Below are positions 20,560 through 33,029 of a DNA stretch of 64,000 nt, one piece after another (position 1 is the first letter of the stretch; each line of letters starts with the position of its first letter). The position numbers and the translations under genes are program-made. Source of the stretch: Phocoena phocoena (Eukaryota; Chordata; Mammalia; Artiodactyla; Phocoenidae); NCBI RefSeq assembly GCF_963924675.1, contig NC_089239.1:34557818-34621817 (forward strand), read 5' to 3'. The notes beneath the pieces were generated by a model. It was given only the letters and a program-made list of their open reading frames with translations, was not told the origin of the DNA and did no database searches.

Positions 20560-23500
20560 AGAACTCCAGAGCGCAGATCCTATGAGATCCAGTAAGTGAG
20601 GTGTCTTAGGAAAATAAAGTACTAGTATACAAGTAAGTCCAGTGCAGGTTGCAACAGGGTAAGTAACAGAAACATTTTAAAATAGTCTTGGAGTGCAAAG
20701 AATATAAAAAAGGGATTCGGAGTCATTAGCTAATACCATAGTCAAGGGCAGAAGAATGCTGCTAGGACACAACAATAACCACAGCAATAGTAACACACAT
20801 AGAAATATTGGATTGCCCGTTATGTACAATTCTGATTAATAATTAATAATTATCCTATCATAGACTTCAGGACAAGAAGGAAATGTGGTCGGTTCGGGAA
20901 AGATGCAGAAGATAGGTATAAGTGAATATAAACTTCAGTGTATAAAAATAACTTCCACAGGTATGACCATCTGCTGAAAATATCACCGAAAATACTAACA
21001 GAAAATGAACGTGAATGTGTGCCTGAGAGACTTAGGTTTAACGCAGGAGCAAATAGTTTGTTGTTGGGAATATACTATGCTCTTGTTTTAAAGAAAGTGG
21101 TAGAAAAATTCTACGTTTCTTCAGGGAGGTAATAATCGTGATAGTTGCGATTTGCCACCGTTTGTTAGCTATTTGTGTGTGTCTCCATCCCCTCATATGA
21201 AAATGGAGGTAAGAGAGCGTCTATACTATTCAGTAGTGTTCTAGGGCTAAAGCACTTAACATGCTCAGCGTAACGGTGGGCCAAGAACAGTTAATCTCCG
21301 TTAGCCCTTCTCTTTCTCTTCCTTATTACTGTTCTTGTATTCCAGAATATTTATTTTCCATAAATCTTCCTTTATACCCATAATGAATATTGAATTAGTC
21401 AGCAGAGAAAATAAATATGTCTACATTTAACATGAGAACTTTACCCTCATAGATATGTTCTCTAGCCTGGGTGACTTGACTGATTAACAAATTAGTCTCT
21501 AAGTAAAGAAGATGTGAATTTAAGTGTGGACAAGCATAACACATTCAAACGCTAGGACTGACTCTAATTATTTGCACGTAGTTGGATTACTGCATTCTAT
21601 TTTATGAGTTACATTATCATCTTATTACCATACGACCACGGCTCTGGAGGAAAAATGTATTTTACGTGATTCAGGAGGAACAGTTGGGGAAAATTGCCCT
21701 TCATTTGCAAATCTCTGTTGATCCTTGGCAATAGTTACCAAAGTAAAGCTGGAGCATCAAAGTGGTGTATAAAGATCGTCCAAACCATATACGAAAGTGT
21801 CTGTGCTTTGTTTTGACTACTAGAGAAAAAAAATTCACTGTAATTTAAGTGTCATGATGAGACTGGGGAGCAGGGAATACACCGTTGCAAAGTCCTGGCG
21901 CCTGTATTTATGAATAGAATGCAAGTTACAGGGCAAGTTACACATATTTTCAAAAACTGAATTCTCCATCAGTAATCGATACAGCATTTAATAAGTTTCT
22001 TCTATGTTTTTATCACCTGCCAATCCCCCTATTTGATAAATGAGCTGTAGACCACATGAGTGTGGGATAAAGGGAACAAGTACAGTACAGGAATTGAGAT
22101 CATTGAAATTCCCAAGGTGTAGTCTCTGAGACCTTAGAGCATTCCCAAATCCCTGAATATCCCAATACCAATTTTAGATATCTTTCCTTAAAATAGAGTG
22201 AAATATACCTGGAAACTTTCTGGGATTCCCCCTTGGAATCTTACTGAGTCACTTGTAGGTAGTGACCAGAAGAGAGCACCTAAGCTCATGTGAAAGATTC
22301 CAGGCTGTGGGTTAAGCTCAACCTCAAGATAAATGAAGATTCCTGCACGCTAGCCTCATAGCGCTAATTAAATTCAGGTACATTTACAAATTATATCATA
22401 TTACTCATGGTCAGGGTTAGTCTCAACCAATTGAAGCTGTTGTTAAAGCCAAGATTCACAAGATTTACTCTTTTTTATTGAGATATTGAACACATGGTAT
22501 AAAAGAAAATGAATTAGAGAAGAGTGTGAGCAATGTAGACCTTCACTTGGGAAACCAGCCCCAGAAAACCTAGGGCTAATAGCACTAGTAATGAATGCAA
22601 CGGCCATCCAATTCTGAATTCTGCCAGTTTGGTCCGTTAGTTGCATTAAGCTGTTACAGGCATAAAAGCAGTGCTCTCCCTTCGTCCCTTTTTAAATAAA
22701 ATTAAGGAAATGCATAGAATTCCCTTAGTTGTTTTTTTTTTTTTTTTCTGTACAGTTTCCTTAAGCCCTTGGCACTGGCTCCTACTTGCCTGGTAGCAAA
22801 AGCTAGCAGATGATACAATGAATGAACAAGTAGCAAATGAATATTAACAGAAACCTCAGAAACAGCCAAGCAGCTTGTTGTGTGTGTGTGAACATGCGCG
22901 CTAGTGGTTGTGATTCTATATTGGATGCATATAATAAAACCATACTTTCCTGCTCGTCGTTCTTACGACACAGTTCAACATGTCAGTGTGTCATGGTGCT
23001 GCACAGAGGGGATGGTGTTTTACAAGCCACCGCCATGGTTGGTAGGTTCCACACTACCTGAAGAAGTTCAGGACGGGGACTCCAGGAGGGAGCCGTGGGA
23101 AGAGGGAGGGCAGCGGGACACAGACCGCCAGCGTGAATCAAGGTACCAGGGCTGGGCATCTGTGTGCTATGCGTGGGGACATGGGATGCTCGTCCCTGGG
23201 GAGTAATGAGACGTCACAAAAGGATTATCAAGGGAAAGTCTAGCCATTCTGCCTCTGTTACTTAGTACAGGTTTTATTGTATAAAGAGGCAATGGAATGC
23301 CTATAGAATATTCATTTCAAACAACATATAGGAGATCCAGTCCTGTTGCCTGGTTTTTAACATCTCCGATTATAAGAGGTATTCCTTATCTTTCTATTTT
23401 TGCAGAAATTTAATTTACATCTATCCAGGTACCTGAATAAATGGATTGAAATATTGTTTACTTTTGTTGTCATTGATGTTCAGCTGCTCTATGTCAGGGG

Positions 23501-23785
23501 AAATCATATGGCTTTTCAAAAGCCCAGGATATGAGCTTACGGCTCTGCCTCTTTGCATATTACTTTTTTGCCCCTTGGGGTAACCTTAAAACCAGATGTT
23601 ATGCACTGGATTGGTGCAGTCATTTTTCTTTGATGAGGGAGTTACACGGGATAAATTATGAGGCAGAGAAAAGAGGAAAAATTATCTTTTTGTTGACTTT
23701 TCTCAAGCTGACATACTACTTACTACATTGGTAGTAAGTTGTCTTTTATAGTCAAAGAATTTTTATCAGAGACAGTTTCTGAAAC
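20560..23785. other. Unique sequence
   Basis: About 3.2 kb with no repeat that I can name apart from a T17 run near 22731-22748. ORFs up to ~100 codons (for example 22904-23206) have no domain signature. No gene supported. Confidence 0.45.
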
Positions 23786-23789
23786 AGAT

Positions 23790-24060
23790 GCTTTCCCTTT
23801 CATTATCAAGTGTCTGTCACGTCCATCCTCTCTTCCCTTCTCCCTGCCGTCACTCCCATTCACTCAGTGTTCTTCTTTTTTTTTCCCCACATAAGTTTTC
23901 CTCAACTGGATGGCGATTCGTAAACCTCTTGAACTCAGATACCATGTTCTTTCATGTGCTCTTGTTTCTCCAGTGTCAGACACTGTCAGACACGTCGTAG
24001 GCAGGAAATGGGTGTTTCTTGAGCAAAAGTAAGTATGAATCAATGAATGAATGATTCAGA
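23790..24060 (+). repeat. L2-type LINE 3' end
   Basis: 'gtaaacctcttgaactcagataccatgttctttcatgtgctcttgtttctccagtgtcagacact' and the tail '..caatgaatgaatgatt' follow the L2 terminal order, with a pyrimidine-rich lead-in. Confidence 0.7.
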
Positions 24061-24269
24061 ATTTCAATGGCACATCCAGGATTTTGAAAAAAAGCACTTC
24101 TGTTGTGGGGTGAATCAACATGGATAGTTGCCAAATAAGACCAAAAACACCTGTCAGATGGGGGCTGGAAGAGTTGCTGGGTGAAATGTGTTCTTATGGT
24201 CACATCTAGAGAATTTCCGTAGCCTTCTAACAACTCCATTTCCAGATGCTGTCCATCTCATTCATTCTA

Positions 24270-24515
24270 CTCTCCATACCTACTTTAACCTTCTTGACAC
24301 CATTTTATTGTTATTCCCCTGTTCAAGACTCTTCTGTTACACCAACTTTCCTACTGTGCTTAAATTCATTGTCTCACATCTGTCTTCACAATACTCTATA
24401 AAATTCTCGAGGGGAGGGAATATAATAAACGATTTTTCTATCTCTACCTATCTATACACACGCCTGACAACACATTCTGTACGGCCAGTGAATGCTTCTT
24501 GAATGTTTAGGTGTC
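24270..24515 (+). repeat. Ancient LINE-type fragment
   Basis: 'ttattcccctgttcaagactcttctg', 'cttaaattcattgtctcacatctgtc' and 'ccagtgaatgcttcttgaatg' are suggestive of an L2-like 3' part. Diverged. Confidence 0.4.
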
Positions 24516-24564
24516 TGCATATGGACTGTGATGTTGAAAAATACTAGTAGGAAGGGGACACGGC

Positions 24565-24690
24565 GAACCCAGAGTAAGGAGTTATAGTGTCCAAGTTCTA
24601 GTTCTGCCACTAAAATTCACTGGAACTCTGGATAAACCACTTTCTCTCTGGGCCTCAGTCGCTCCTTGGAAAAAATTGGGGTCACAGAAG
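24565..24690 (+). repeat. MIR SINE remnant
   Basis: 'gtccaagttctagttctgccacta', 'ctggataaaccactttctctctgggcctcagtc' and 'ggaaaaaattggggtca' are the MIR core and its 3' extension. Confidence 0.8.
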
Positions 24691-24947
24691 AATAGAAAGA
24701 CTAGACTCTCTCTCAAGCCCCTCAACACTCAGCATGATTTGTTCCTATTCATCATCATTGAGTGCGAAGGCAATATAAGTTTAGACCTTTGGTTGAGAAA
24801 GTTAAAAAAAAAAAAATTAGGTATTCAACAAGGGGAGGAAGCCACAGATTTCCTTCTGACATATTTCAGAGTCTGTAGGCCTTGAAGAACATCTGGGTCT
24901 GTATAGGTGTATTAAGTTCCCCACCCTTGAGCTTCAAATTGCAGAGA

Positions 24948-25195
24948 AACAGCAGGCAGAGTGGGAAGAGGACAGTGGGCTGTGCTTTGATCAGGCTTGG
25001 GTTTGAGTCCAAATTCCCACACTCATTGTATGATCTGGACTCACACAATTTTTCTTTGCTTCTGTTTAGTCAGGTGTGAAATGGGGCTAAATACTTACCT
25101 TCAGGGTTGTTTAAAAAATGTACGAATTACGTATATTCTATGCACAGTCTTTGATGAATAGCAAGTGCTCAATTAATCATAGTTATTACTATTAT
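24948..25195 (+). repeat. MIR SINE remnant, long copy
   Basis: 'cttgggtttgagtccaaattccca', 'gtatgatctggactcaca', 'gtgtgaaatggggctaaatacttaccttcagggttgtt', 'gatgaatagcaagtgctcaattaatcatagttattac' give nearly the whole MIR. Confidence 0.9.
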
Positions 25196-25199
25196 GTAG

Positions 25200-25725
25200 C
25201 TAAAATCAGGGCTGCTGAGGCAACAAATCTGTCTCAATATATCAAGTATCACTAAAAGTGCAGAATGAGGAGGGAAAAAGAAATGATTAACCCTGTTAAG
25301 CTCCCAAGAAATAAGAGTTTTATCTCCAGCCCTCTAATCAAAGGCCAGTTTTCAAGCTCCTGATTCAAAGATTGTTTTTATTCTGACATGGCTCTCGTCC
25401 CAGTTATAAACCCAGTTCAAAAGTAATGATCGTACAGTGACTATACCTAATGATCCTGCACGTGTATAAGCAGAATTTAGGCAAACATGGATTTACAGTA
25501 AAAAAACAAATAAAAATAGATCGGTCTGCCCTAGACAAGCAGTTTGAGTTTAACACAGTTCCCAATCCTATTAAAATACACGTGGGGATGCTGAAGGCTC
25601 TCTCTAATAGGTATTTACTATGTGTCACCGTGCGAAACGTACTGATCTGCAAAAATCATGAGATGTATTTTCCGGATAATATTGCTAATAATTTTTGGTT
25701 GCTAAAAATGAGTCACCATAAAAAG
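25200..25725. other. Unique sequence
   Basis: No repeat recognised. A 107-codon open frame on the plus strand (25450-25773) overlaps an 82-codon frame on the minus strand. Neither has recognisable domains. Confidence 0.4.
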
Positions 25726-25733
25726 AACATAGC

Positions 25734-25850
25734 GGAGGGGTGGTGGTGTGATGAATTGGGAGATTGGGATTGACATATATACACTAATATGTATAAAATG
25801 GATAACTAATAAGAACCTGCTGTATAAACAAATAAACAAAATAATTTTTT
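25734..25850 (+). mobile_element. Short LINE-type 3'-end insertion
   Basis: 'gtgatgaattgggagattgggattgacatatatacactaatatgtataaaatggataactaataagaacctgctgtata' is a well-known cetartiodactyl L1-type tail segment, here followed directly by an AAACAAATAAACAAAATAA tail. AACATAGC at 25726-25733 and 25863-25870 is a likely target-site duplication. Confidence 0.65.
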
Positions 25851-25859
25851 TTAAGAAAG

Positions 25860-26480
25860 CACAACATAGCATATTAAGATCTTCAGTGCATAATTGAAAA
25901 AGACGATCATGGCCAGCCCTATTTTATGCTGTTCCAACCATAATTTATTCTCATAATACTTACTAGTAGTCTGAAACCATCATAAATTAGTCCATATGCC
26001 CCTTTTCGCCCCTCAGCATGGTTCTCCATTTGCAGTGTATATTGTAGAGAAATCTGTGGGGGGCAAACAGAAGTGGCTTTTTCTTCCACAAAGTTTGCTT
26101 ACTTCTTCTTCATTCTGTATCAACTGAATATATTTACGAGGGCACTTATAGGCAGGTATTCTTCTTTCTCTTTGTTTATAACTTGGTTTTAGGGTTAGAA
26201 TCGTGACAGAATCTTGAGAAAATTATCAGTTTATGATTATGTTCCACAAATTGTTTCCCAGAAGACTACATCCTTTGGGTGGCTATCTGTAAATTTTTTA
26301 AAAAAATTAATTTATCTTATATTATTGTTTTTTCCTAAAAATGGATCTAATGAATAAAAACATCCTTTTTTTTTTGCTACTTCACTACCTGTAATGTTGA
26401 ATCAACGACAGATATTTTTTTCCTCTGAATGTTTCTCATGTCTAAATACCAAGATTCTGTTACTGCTCTTATACAGGATT
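25860..26480. other. Unique AT-rich sequence
   Basis: No gene or clear repeat. Confidence 0.45.
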
Positions 26481-27170
26481 TTAACTTCACCCCCTCTGAC
26501 TTTATCAAAAGTCAGTTCGTCTCCGCAGGTGGCCTCCCCATGCTCATCACATTTTGCACGTTTCTACCCCTCTACTGACGTGAGGTTTGCTGCTGTAAAG
26601 TATATCTGGCCATGTGACTTCCTGGCCAGAAGTTCCAGGGTCCACACTTACAAAATTCACCCTCCTGTGCTGGTCCATTAGTGTTCTTCCCAAGGACCCT
26701 CTGTTCACTTTCCAACTCACCTCTTGCCTCTCCGCTTTAGGACTTAAATATATTCACAGCAGACCACTCTCCATTGAACAAACGTGCCATTTTCTTAAAC
26801 AGCTTCTTAATTTTTTTTTTATCAGTTCTTTTCTCTGCCTAGAATCCTCCTACTCCAGCCCCGTCTCCATGTGGAGAGACTCTATTTGTGACTAAACTTC
26901 GGTGTCACCTCCTCCGTGAAGTCCTCCCTCCTCTAGCAGACAGGATTTGTGACTCCTTTGGGCCTCTCACAGCATTTATTCTCGACTCTCTCACGGAACT
27001 TACCACAACTTTGGTTATGACATCATATTGTACTGTGGTTTCTCTTTCAACGTCTTCCTACACTGTGATGTCCTCAGAAACAGAGTGTTCCTTATACATG
27101 GTGATCTCTCCCGTGCCCGGGCTTGAGTCTAACATTATAGACCCTCCATGTTGAATACATGGACGAATGA
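26480..27170 (+). repeat. Ancient LINE-type 3' fragment (L2-like)
   Basis: 'cttcggtgtcacctcctccgtgaagtcctccctcc', 'cctctcacagcatttattctcgactctctcacgg', 'tgatgtcctcagaaacagagtgttcc', 'gggcttgagtctaacattatagaccctcc..gaatacatggacgaatga' follow the order of old LINE 3' ends. The 93- and 88-codon ORFs here are by-products of this repeat. Confidence 0.65.
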
Positions 27171-27686
27171 AAACTTGTTGGTGTGGCTGATTAGTTGACA
27201 GATATTACACCTATTTTAATAGGGAAAAAACTGTCCTGTGCATTTTTAATAAGAGTTTACGTAAGTTAATTAACTGCTGGTTAAAATAAATAATTTATAT
27301 AAAGCTCAACATATTCATAAATGCTTATTTTTATTACTTACACAATTATGACTGAACTATTGAGCAAAAATTAAGAATAATGCTGCAGAAGGTGGCAAGT
27401 AGGGGAGGGATGGCAGGGAAGGAAGGCAAAGTCCTGCTGGTAGTGTGAGTGCTGACATGATGTCCACTCTCAGCCTCACCTGCCCTTGATTCTTTCTGCT
27501 TAGTTTCCATTCCATTGCACGCTCAGTTGCCGGAGTGCTGTAGCTGTGTTATTTCTCATCCTGTCTCCACCTCAGTTTCCACTTACAGGATTATTACTGG
27601 TTTTGTTGCACACAATAATTAGTATTTCTCTTTACTGTTCTGTGAGGGGGTGTGTCTGTGTGTGTTTGACATGTGTGGTATGTGCA

Positions 27687-28124
27687 TGTCTTAGTCTGCT
27701 TAGGCTGCCTCAGCAAAATATCACAGACTGGGTGGTTTAAAAAGCAGAACTTTATTTTCTCACAGTTTTGGAGGCTGGAGTTCCAAGATCCAGGAGATAG
27801 CAAGGTTGATGTCTCATGAGAGCCCTCCCTTTGGGTTGCAGGGGGCCACTCTCTTTCTGTGTGATCACATGGCCTGTGTGTGTGTGTGTGCAGAGAGAGA
27901 GAGAAAAAGAGAAGAGAGAGAGAGAAAAAGAGAAAAGAGAGAGAGAAAGGACTTTCAGGTGTCTCTTCTTAGAAGAACACTAATGCTACTGGGTCAGGGC
28001 CCCATCCTTATGACCTTGGTTAACCTTAAAATTATTTCCTTATTCCAAATACAGTCACACCGGAGGTTAGGGCTTCAACATATGAACCGCCGAGGTGCAG
28101 GGGTGCATTTGCGACACAACAGCA
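27687..28124 (-). mobile_element. MaLR solo LTR (MLT1-type), reverse
   Basis: The plus strand reads 'tgtcttagtctgcttaggctgcc', 'atatcacagactgggtggttt', 'ttattttctcacagttttggaggctgg', 'gccccatccttatgacc', 'ccaaatacagtcacacc', 'gttagggcttcaacatatga', the reverse complement of an MLT1/MST-family LTR. A (GT)n/(GA)n tract at 27877-27955 has expanded inside it. Confidence 0.88.
27877..27955. repeat. (GT)n-(GA)n purine-rich microsatellite
   Basis: About 8 GT units, then GAGAGA and GAAAAAGA units for about 65 bp. It forms a nearly pure purine strand inside the MLT1 LTR. Confidence 0.9.
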
Positions 28125-28129
28125 CATTA

Positions 28130-31100
28130 CTGTAGAATTTGCTGATGGAAGCTCTAGTCCCATAAAGACTTCAATTATGAAGTGGAATAGAGGACTAAGA
28201 TACACATGTTTCCAGTAAGCAGAATTTTCAAGCAAGTTGTGAGTGTGGAGTCTTACTGAGTTTTCTATGCGTAAACCTCTTTCTTCATTAAGGTGACTAT
28301 AATATTTTTCTTCTAAAATTGGAAGCAGCATCTCTTTGCACAATTCATCTTTGTCAGACTTCTGCTTCTGCTCAAATGCTTTGTAGCCACTTTGATTAAT
28401 TCTGGGGCTTGACGTTCAGAGTTTCACTTTGATAAAACATAGAATCATTTTATATAAAGTGTGTAGACATTTCTTGTATTTATTATGGCAACAGGCTTTG
28501 AAATTTCCTTTTCTTCTGCCATTCTAAATATCTATTCAAGACATGGTCTTATTTGGGGTACCTTACCTCATTCCCATTTTTTATGTCATCTGGTAATTAA
28601 ATAAAATATAAATGTGCTTTCTTTCCAGATTTTCATATGCCAGAATCTCTCTCATTAGTCATAGTTTGCAGGCTTTTCAAATTTCATTGTGTAAAGTCAC
28701 AGGGTTAGATTATTTCAAAAGGCACTTTCTTAGTGCTTCGTTAAAGGTGGAGAAGCAGCAGCTAGTATCTGTGAGAATTCTGATTAGTGGCTCAGGATCA
28801 TCAAACTGGCTCAGACTCTGCTTTGTGGAAAAAAGAACAAACTTGAACGTGGTACATTACTCAGATTATAATAAATATGAGGATATATATTGTAAAAAGG
28901 ACTCGGATAATGCACTATAACTTCTTTGATTAAGGCTGATAGAGGTCTGTTTTTCCTTCAAGATAGAATTGTGGCTTATATAATGGATCCTGAACTTCTT
29001 AAAGTATCGTAGTGTGGTAAAAACATGGAAGTCAGCCTCTGTCTGCTGATTTTTACAAACAGTTGTATAGCTTTTGATATGGACTCAGGGCCCTGAAGCT
29101 CTGCTCATGGACCTTAATGAGCAGTTACTAAGGTTTAGTGATGCAGATTGGTTATATGCAAGTCACAGAATTGACTTGCGATGTTGAGTACCTGTCCTTT
29201 CGATTTTACAAAATGTGTACCTTCAATTCATTTTAAGTAGAAGTTTCACTTCTCTGATTTAAACAGAAAGGGCAAAGGCGATTATGAACTATCTGATCAA
29301 AGAAAATCATTTCAGATGTTGAATCACGTCCCATTATTATCATTAATTGGTTACATATTCTTAGTTTTAGACGTGTTTTTCTTCATGGATCTATATAATA
29401 GCTTCCAATTTGATAAACCCTCAGGCACAAGGAGATCAGGAGCACGTTACACATTAAGCGAAGAGAAAATGTAATTTTCATTTTGTTCCTTTTAGAAGCA
29501 AAAAGACTTTTTGAATTTATGTAGATTTCATAGATTAGGTTTTCAAAAAGTACCATTTGCTTTAAAAATACTGTGTATATGTAGCCTTATATAAAAAAGA
29601 ACGGGTTGCTGCAGAATTGGAGGAAAAATACTGTGTGATATTTTGAAATGATCTGACCTATTGTTAATATATAGATCTATTAAGATAAGTGATATTAATT
29701 ATTTTCATATATTAGAATAAAAATTAAGTCTTGAGTAAGTCATCCATTTGAAGTAGATGTATTTTTCACGATATAGCATAAATACAAAATAGTTATAGTA
29801 GTAATATTCTAATAACGTGTTTTTATATTGTATCTTTTTGCTGCTCACATATTTTTAAGCCCATCTTTGTTCTACTATGTATTGATAAGTTAGAAAGAGG
29901 ATATATTTGATATATTTGTCAGTTATGATACCAAGAATTGAGTCTCAAAAAATAAGAGAAGCAGTTTTTAAAAATTATCTTTCTCTTCCTTAAGCCCACA
30001 AAAAAGAGAGACAGTGAGACAGAAATTTGCATTCTTGTTCTAAATACATTATCTGTATTCCTTTTTACCTTTGTGTGTTGATGGGCCAGAGAAGTATATT
30101 ATAAATAGAAAGGTTGCGGAAACATCCTGTCACATGAGGATACATGGGTAAAGCATATGGTGGCATGATGGAGTGTGTTTGGAAAATAATCTGGAATGGA
30201 ATAGGCTTGGTGAAGATACGTTGTTTCAGGAAATGTCATTGTACTGGGTTGATATAGCTAGTCTTTAGGGTCTGAGATAAGATTACTTGGCTAGATATGC
30301 CAATCAGCAGGGTGGTTTTTTATTCACCTTTGCTGTACACTCACAGTTTAAATGAGTTATTTCTTTCATAGGTACCTGTATGTCCTGGGACATTTCTCTG
30401 ATTTTGTTCATTAATACTACCTGTTGCGTGGATCCTTGGACCTCTGTCCTCTTATAGTTTTGATTTAAGAATCTACAGTTTCTGTTTCTCTTATCTGTGC
30501 TAAAGTAGAAGCCTTGTGTTTTTTTTTTTTTTCCGCAGTCTCTTCAGTTCAAAAGTAAAGTACTTCAGTCTCAAATTGCCATCTTATCAGCCATTTTGAG
30601 AGGACATAAGGGCTGACATAAATGGCCTTTTACACTATCAAGCTTGTGGTAAAACAAAGGATTTTCATTTCTAAATTCTAACCTTCCGTTTATTTCACTC
30701 AATCCTGTATAAAATTTACTCCAGCTCTATATTTTGTACTTAAAGTTAAAGCCTTACTTATAGTTACTTACAATTAATTGTAAATTCTTACAATTAGAAT
30801 TTTTCAAAAGTGAAAAATTCTATAATAGACATTTTAAAACTTGAGATCAGTAGTAATATTATATACGTAAATTATGTCTATATTATATATACTATATATT
30901 ATTTAAATTATGTGCACATTAAAAACTATCTGTTCATTGTCTTCTTTTTTTTTAAGTATTGTAGCTTAGAAAATACTATTCCTGAGACCCTGCTGGGAGG
31001 TCTGTGCAATCAAAACTCCTTTTGTATGATAACAATACTAAAATGTTATTTCCCTGTTTCACTCTCATTCCCTTTTGAATATACAGTGGGGTTTTCCAGA

Positions 31101-31285
31101 AGAATCATGATATGTGATAATATCTCTCTGATGGTTAATGAAATGTGTGTTTTTGTACTCTTGTATTTTCTAGAATGTTCTAAGGTACTAGGTGTAAATA
31201 TGTGTTTTTTTCAGAGATTAGCTCCATTTGTTCCCAGTACTTCTATTTCACTCTTACTTGCTGTAACTTCACTTCTGCGTAGCAT
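28130..31285. other. Unique AT-rich sequence
   Basis: Over 3 kb with no element I can name. A T-run lies near 30515-30532. The 166-codon frame at 30810-31310 is very AT-rich, dominated by Tyr, Ile and Leu, with no recognisable domain. I treat it as chance. Confidence 0.45.
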
Positions 31286-31287
31286 GA

Positions 31288-31620
31288 AGGTTAGCACACT
31301 TTTTCTGTAGAAGGCCAGATGGTAAATTTTTTTGGCTTTGTGGGTCATAGAATCTGCCACAACTATTCCACTTTGCATTGTAGCCAGAAAGCAGCCTTAG
31401 ACAATGAGTAAACAGAGCGTGATTATGTTCAAATTAAACTTTATTTATGGACGATGAAATTTGTATATCATACAATGTTTATATGTCATGAATTATTCTA
31501 GTTTTGATGTGTTTTGTTCAATTATTTAAAAACTTTAAAAAAACATCCTTAGCTCATGAGAATCCCTGAAGCAGGCAGGCAGGCTTTTGGCCATAGGCCG
31601 TAGTTTGGCCATCGCTAGCC
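31288..31620 (+). mobile_element. hAT-type non-autonomous DNA transposon remnant
   Basis: 'ggttagcacactttttctgtagaaggccagatggtaaatttttttggctttgtgggtcat', 'gcattgtagccagaaagcagccttagacaatgagtaaacag' and the terminal 'ggccgtagtttggccatcgc' match a common mammalian palindromic DNA element whose consensus ends in 'cagtggtcggcaaac'. Family number not certain. Confidence 0.75.
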
Positions 31621-31639
31621 AATAAGACTTTATTTTTGA

Positions 31640-31905
31640 AACACTGAAGTTTTCCTTACAAATACTTAGAAACACAAGTAAGAACACTTTTCCCTTTCCC
31701 TTTTCAGAAACTTCTCTAAATTTTAAAGCTTTAATCTAAACTATTATTTTAGAACATAATATTGTATTATAAAGTAAAGAAAATGTGTTTACAATGTTTG
31801 TTGTGTTTAAGAATAATAAGCACATAAACAACAGTTCTTGGGGTCCTCAATAATTTCTAAGACTGTAGAGGGGTCTCTTGACCCTGAAGAGTTAGAGAAC
31901 CCCTG
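31640..31905 (-). mobile_element. hAT (Charlie-type) DNA transposon remnant
   Basis: On the minus strand from 31905 it reads CAGGGGTTCTCTAACTCTTC, then 'agacccctctacagtcttagaaattattgaggaccccaag', then 'ttgtttatgtgcttatt'. This is the end of a Charlie-group element whose consensus begins 'cagtggttctcaaac'. Only one end is seen. Confidence 0.75.
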
Positions 31906-32042
31906 CCCGAGAGGGGCTGCCGACCATCCCTTATCCTGCTTCCGGGCTGAGATGCTCATTTCCCAGCTGCTGTGTGTTCCGGCTGTCATAGGTGAGAACT
32001 CCTAGGAATTACCTTCAGGCAAAAAAAAAGTGTGATAGTTTC
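31881..32042 (+). repeat. Left arm of a 160-bp inverted duplication
   Basis: Its reverse complement matches 33599-33766 at roughly 90% identity by eye. The arm includes the last ~25 bp of the hAT remnant, about 125 bp of flank and the first ~10 bp of the adjacent LTR. Confidence 0.92.
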
Positions 32043-32494
32043 CTACTGCTGCCATAGCAAACCACCACGGATTGGATGGCTTAAACCACCAGAAATGTAT
32101 TGTCTTACTGTCTCACCATTCTGGGGGATTGAAAGTCTAAAATTAAGGTATCGTCAGGGCCATGCTTTCTGAAGCCTCTAGGGGAGGCTCCTTCCTTGCC
32201 TCTTCCAGCTTCTGGAAGTTGCCAGCAATCCTCGGCATTTTTTGACTTAAAGATGCGTCACTGCAATCTCTGCTTTCATCTTCACTTGGCGTTCTTCCTG
32301 CTTGTCTGTGTCCAAGTTTCACTCATTTTATAAGGATATCAGTCTTTGGACTATGGCCCACCTTAATCCTGCATGATTTCATCTTAACTTGATTACATCT
32401 GCCAAGACCCCATTTTCAACTAGAGTTACATTTGCAAGCACAGGTGGTTAGGAATTTAATGTACCTTTTGGGGGGACACAGTTCAACCCACAGC
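32031..32494 (-). mobile_element. MaLR solo LTR (MLT1-type), reverse, diverged
   Basis: 'tgtgatagtttcctactgctgccatagcaaaccacca', 'ggatggcttaaaccaccagaaatgtattgtc', 'ttctggaagttgcc', 'ctcattttataaggatatcag', 'tgatttcatcttaacttgattacatctgccaagacccc', 'ttttggggggacacagttcaaccca' are the reverse MLT1 order. Confidence 0.9.
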
Positions 32495-32770
32495 AAGAGC
32501 CGCCACATCCAAGGCCACACTCCTCCCCAGGGTGCACTGCAACCAAGGACGGGCATGCACAGGGGCCTCAAGTCGGGACCCGGCCAAAGAGCTGTCCCAG
32601 TGCAGAGCTCCCCGTTGGATCATGCGATGCCTGCTCACTGCATTGCTGGACTGCAGTTCTCTGCCCCACCCTGCTTTCCCATCCCTCACGGTGTTACTCC
32701 CCAAAGCGCTCCTAAGTAAACGTCCTGCGTGTAAGTGCTGGAACCTCAGAGTCTGAATCCTGGGAAACCC
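32495..32770. other. Unclassified G+C-rich insert
   Basis: Compositionally distinct from its neighbours (CpG present: 'gccgcc', 'gacgggc', 'tcgggacccggcc'). It carries overlapping 95-, 99- and 74-codon frames on both strands. The end '..agtctgaatcctgggaaaccca' resembles the end of an LTR/repeat unit but I cannot assign it. Confidence 0.35.
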
Positions 32771-33029
32771 ACTCTGTGTCATATGCGAAAATATTCATTA
32801 TTAAAAGTTTCTTGTTTCTTAACCTGCATTTTATATGGGCTTTTGATCATAAAGATAAAGATTGTATTTTTCCAGTTTGTCTTCAGTGTAAGATTAGAGG
32901 CGTTGAGACAACTTAAAGTGGGGTTAAGGAACAGACATGTCAAAGTATTTAGGTTTTGTTATCTTCACTTCGGCCTGATCATCTCATATCACAATTAGTG
33001 GTTTATAGGTACTTGATACTTCTGCACAT

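Noticed and set aside
27806..28135. 109-codon frame with Glu/Arg-rich tract as a coiled-coil protein
   Set aside because: The charged tract is the GA microsatellite inside an MLT1 LTR.
30810..31310. 166-codon plus-strand open frame with hydrophobic runs
   Set aside because: It lies in very AT-rich DNA, is dominated by Tyr/Ile/Leu/Phe, has no domain or splice context, and contains a T-run coding for FFFF. Chance is more likely.
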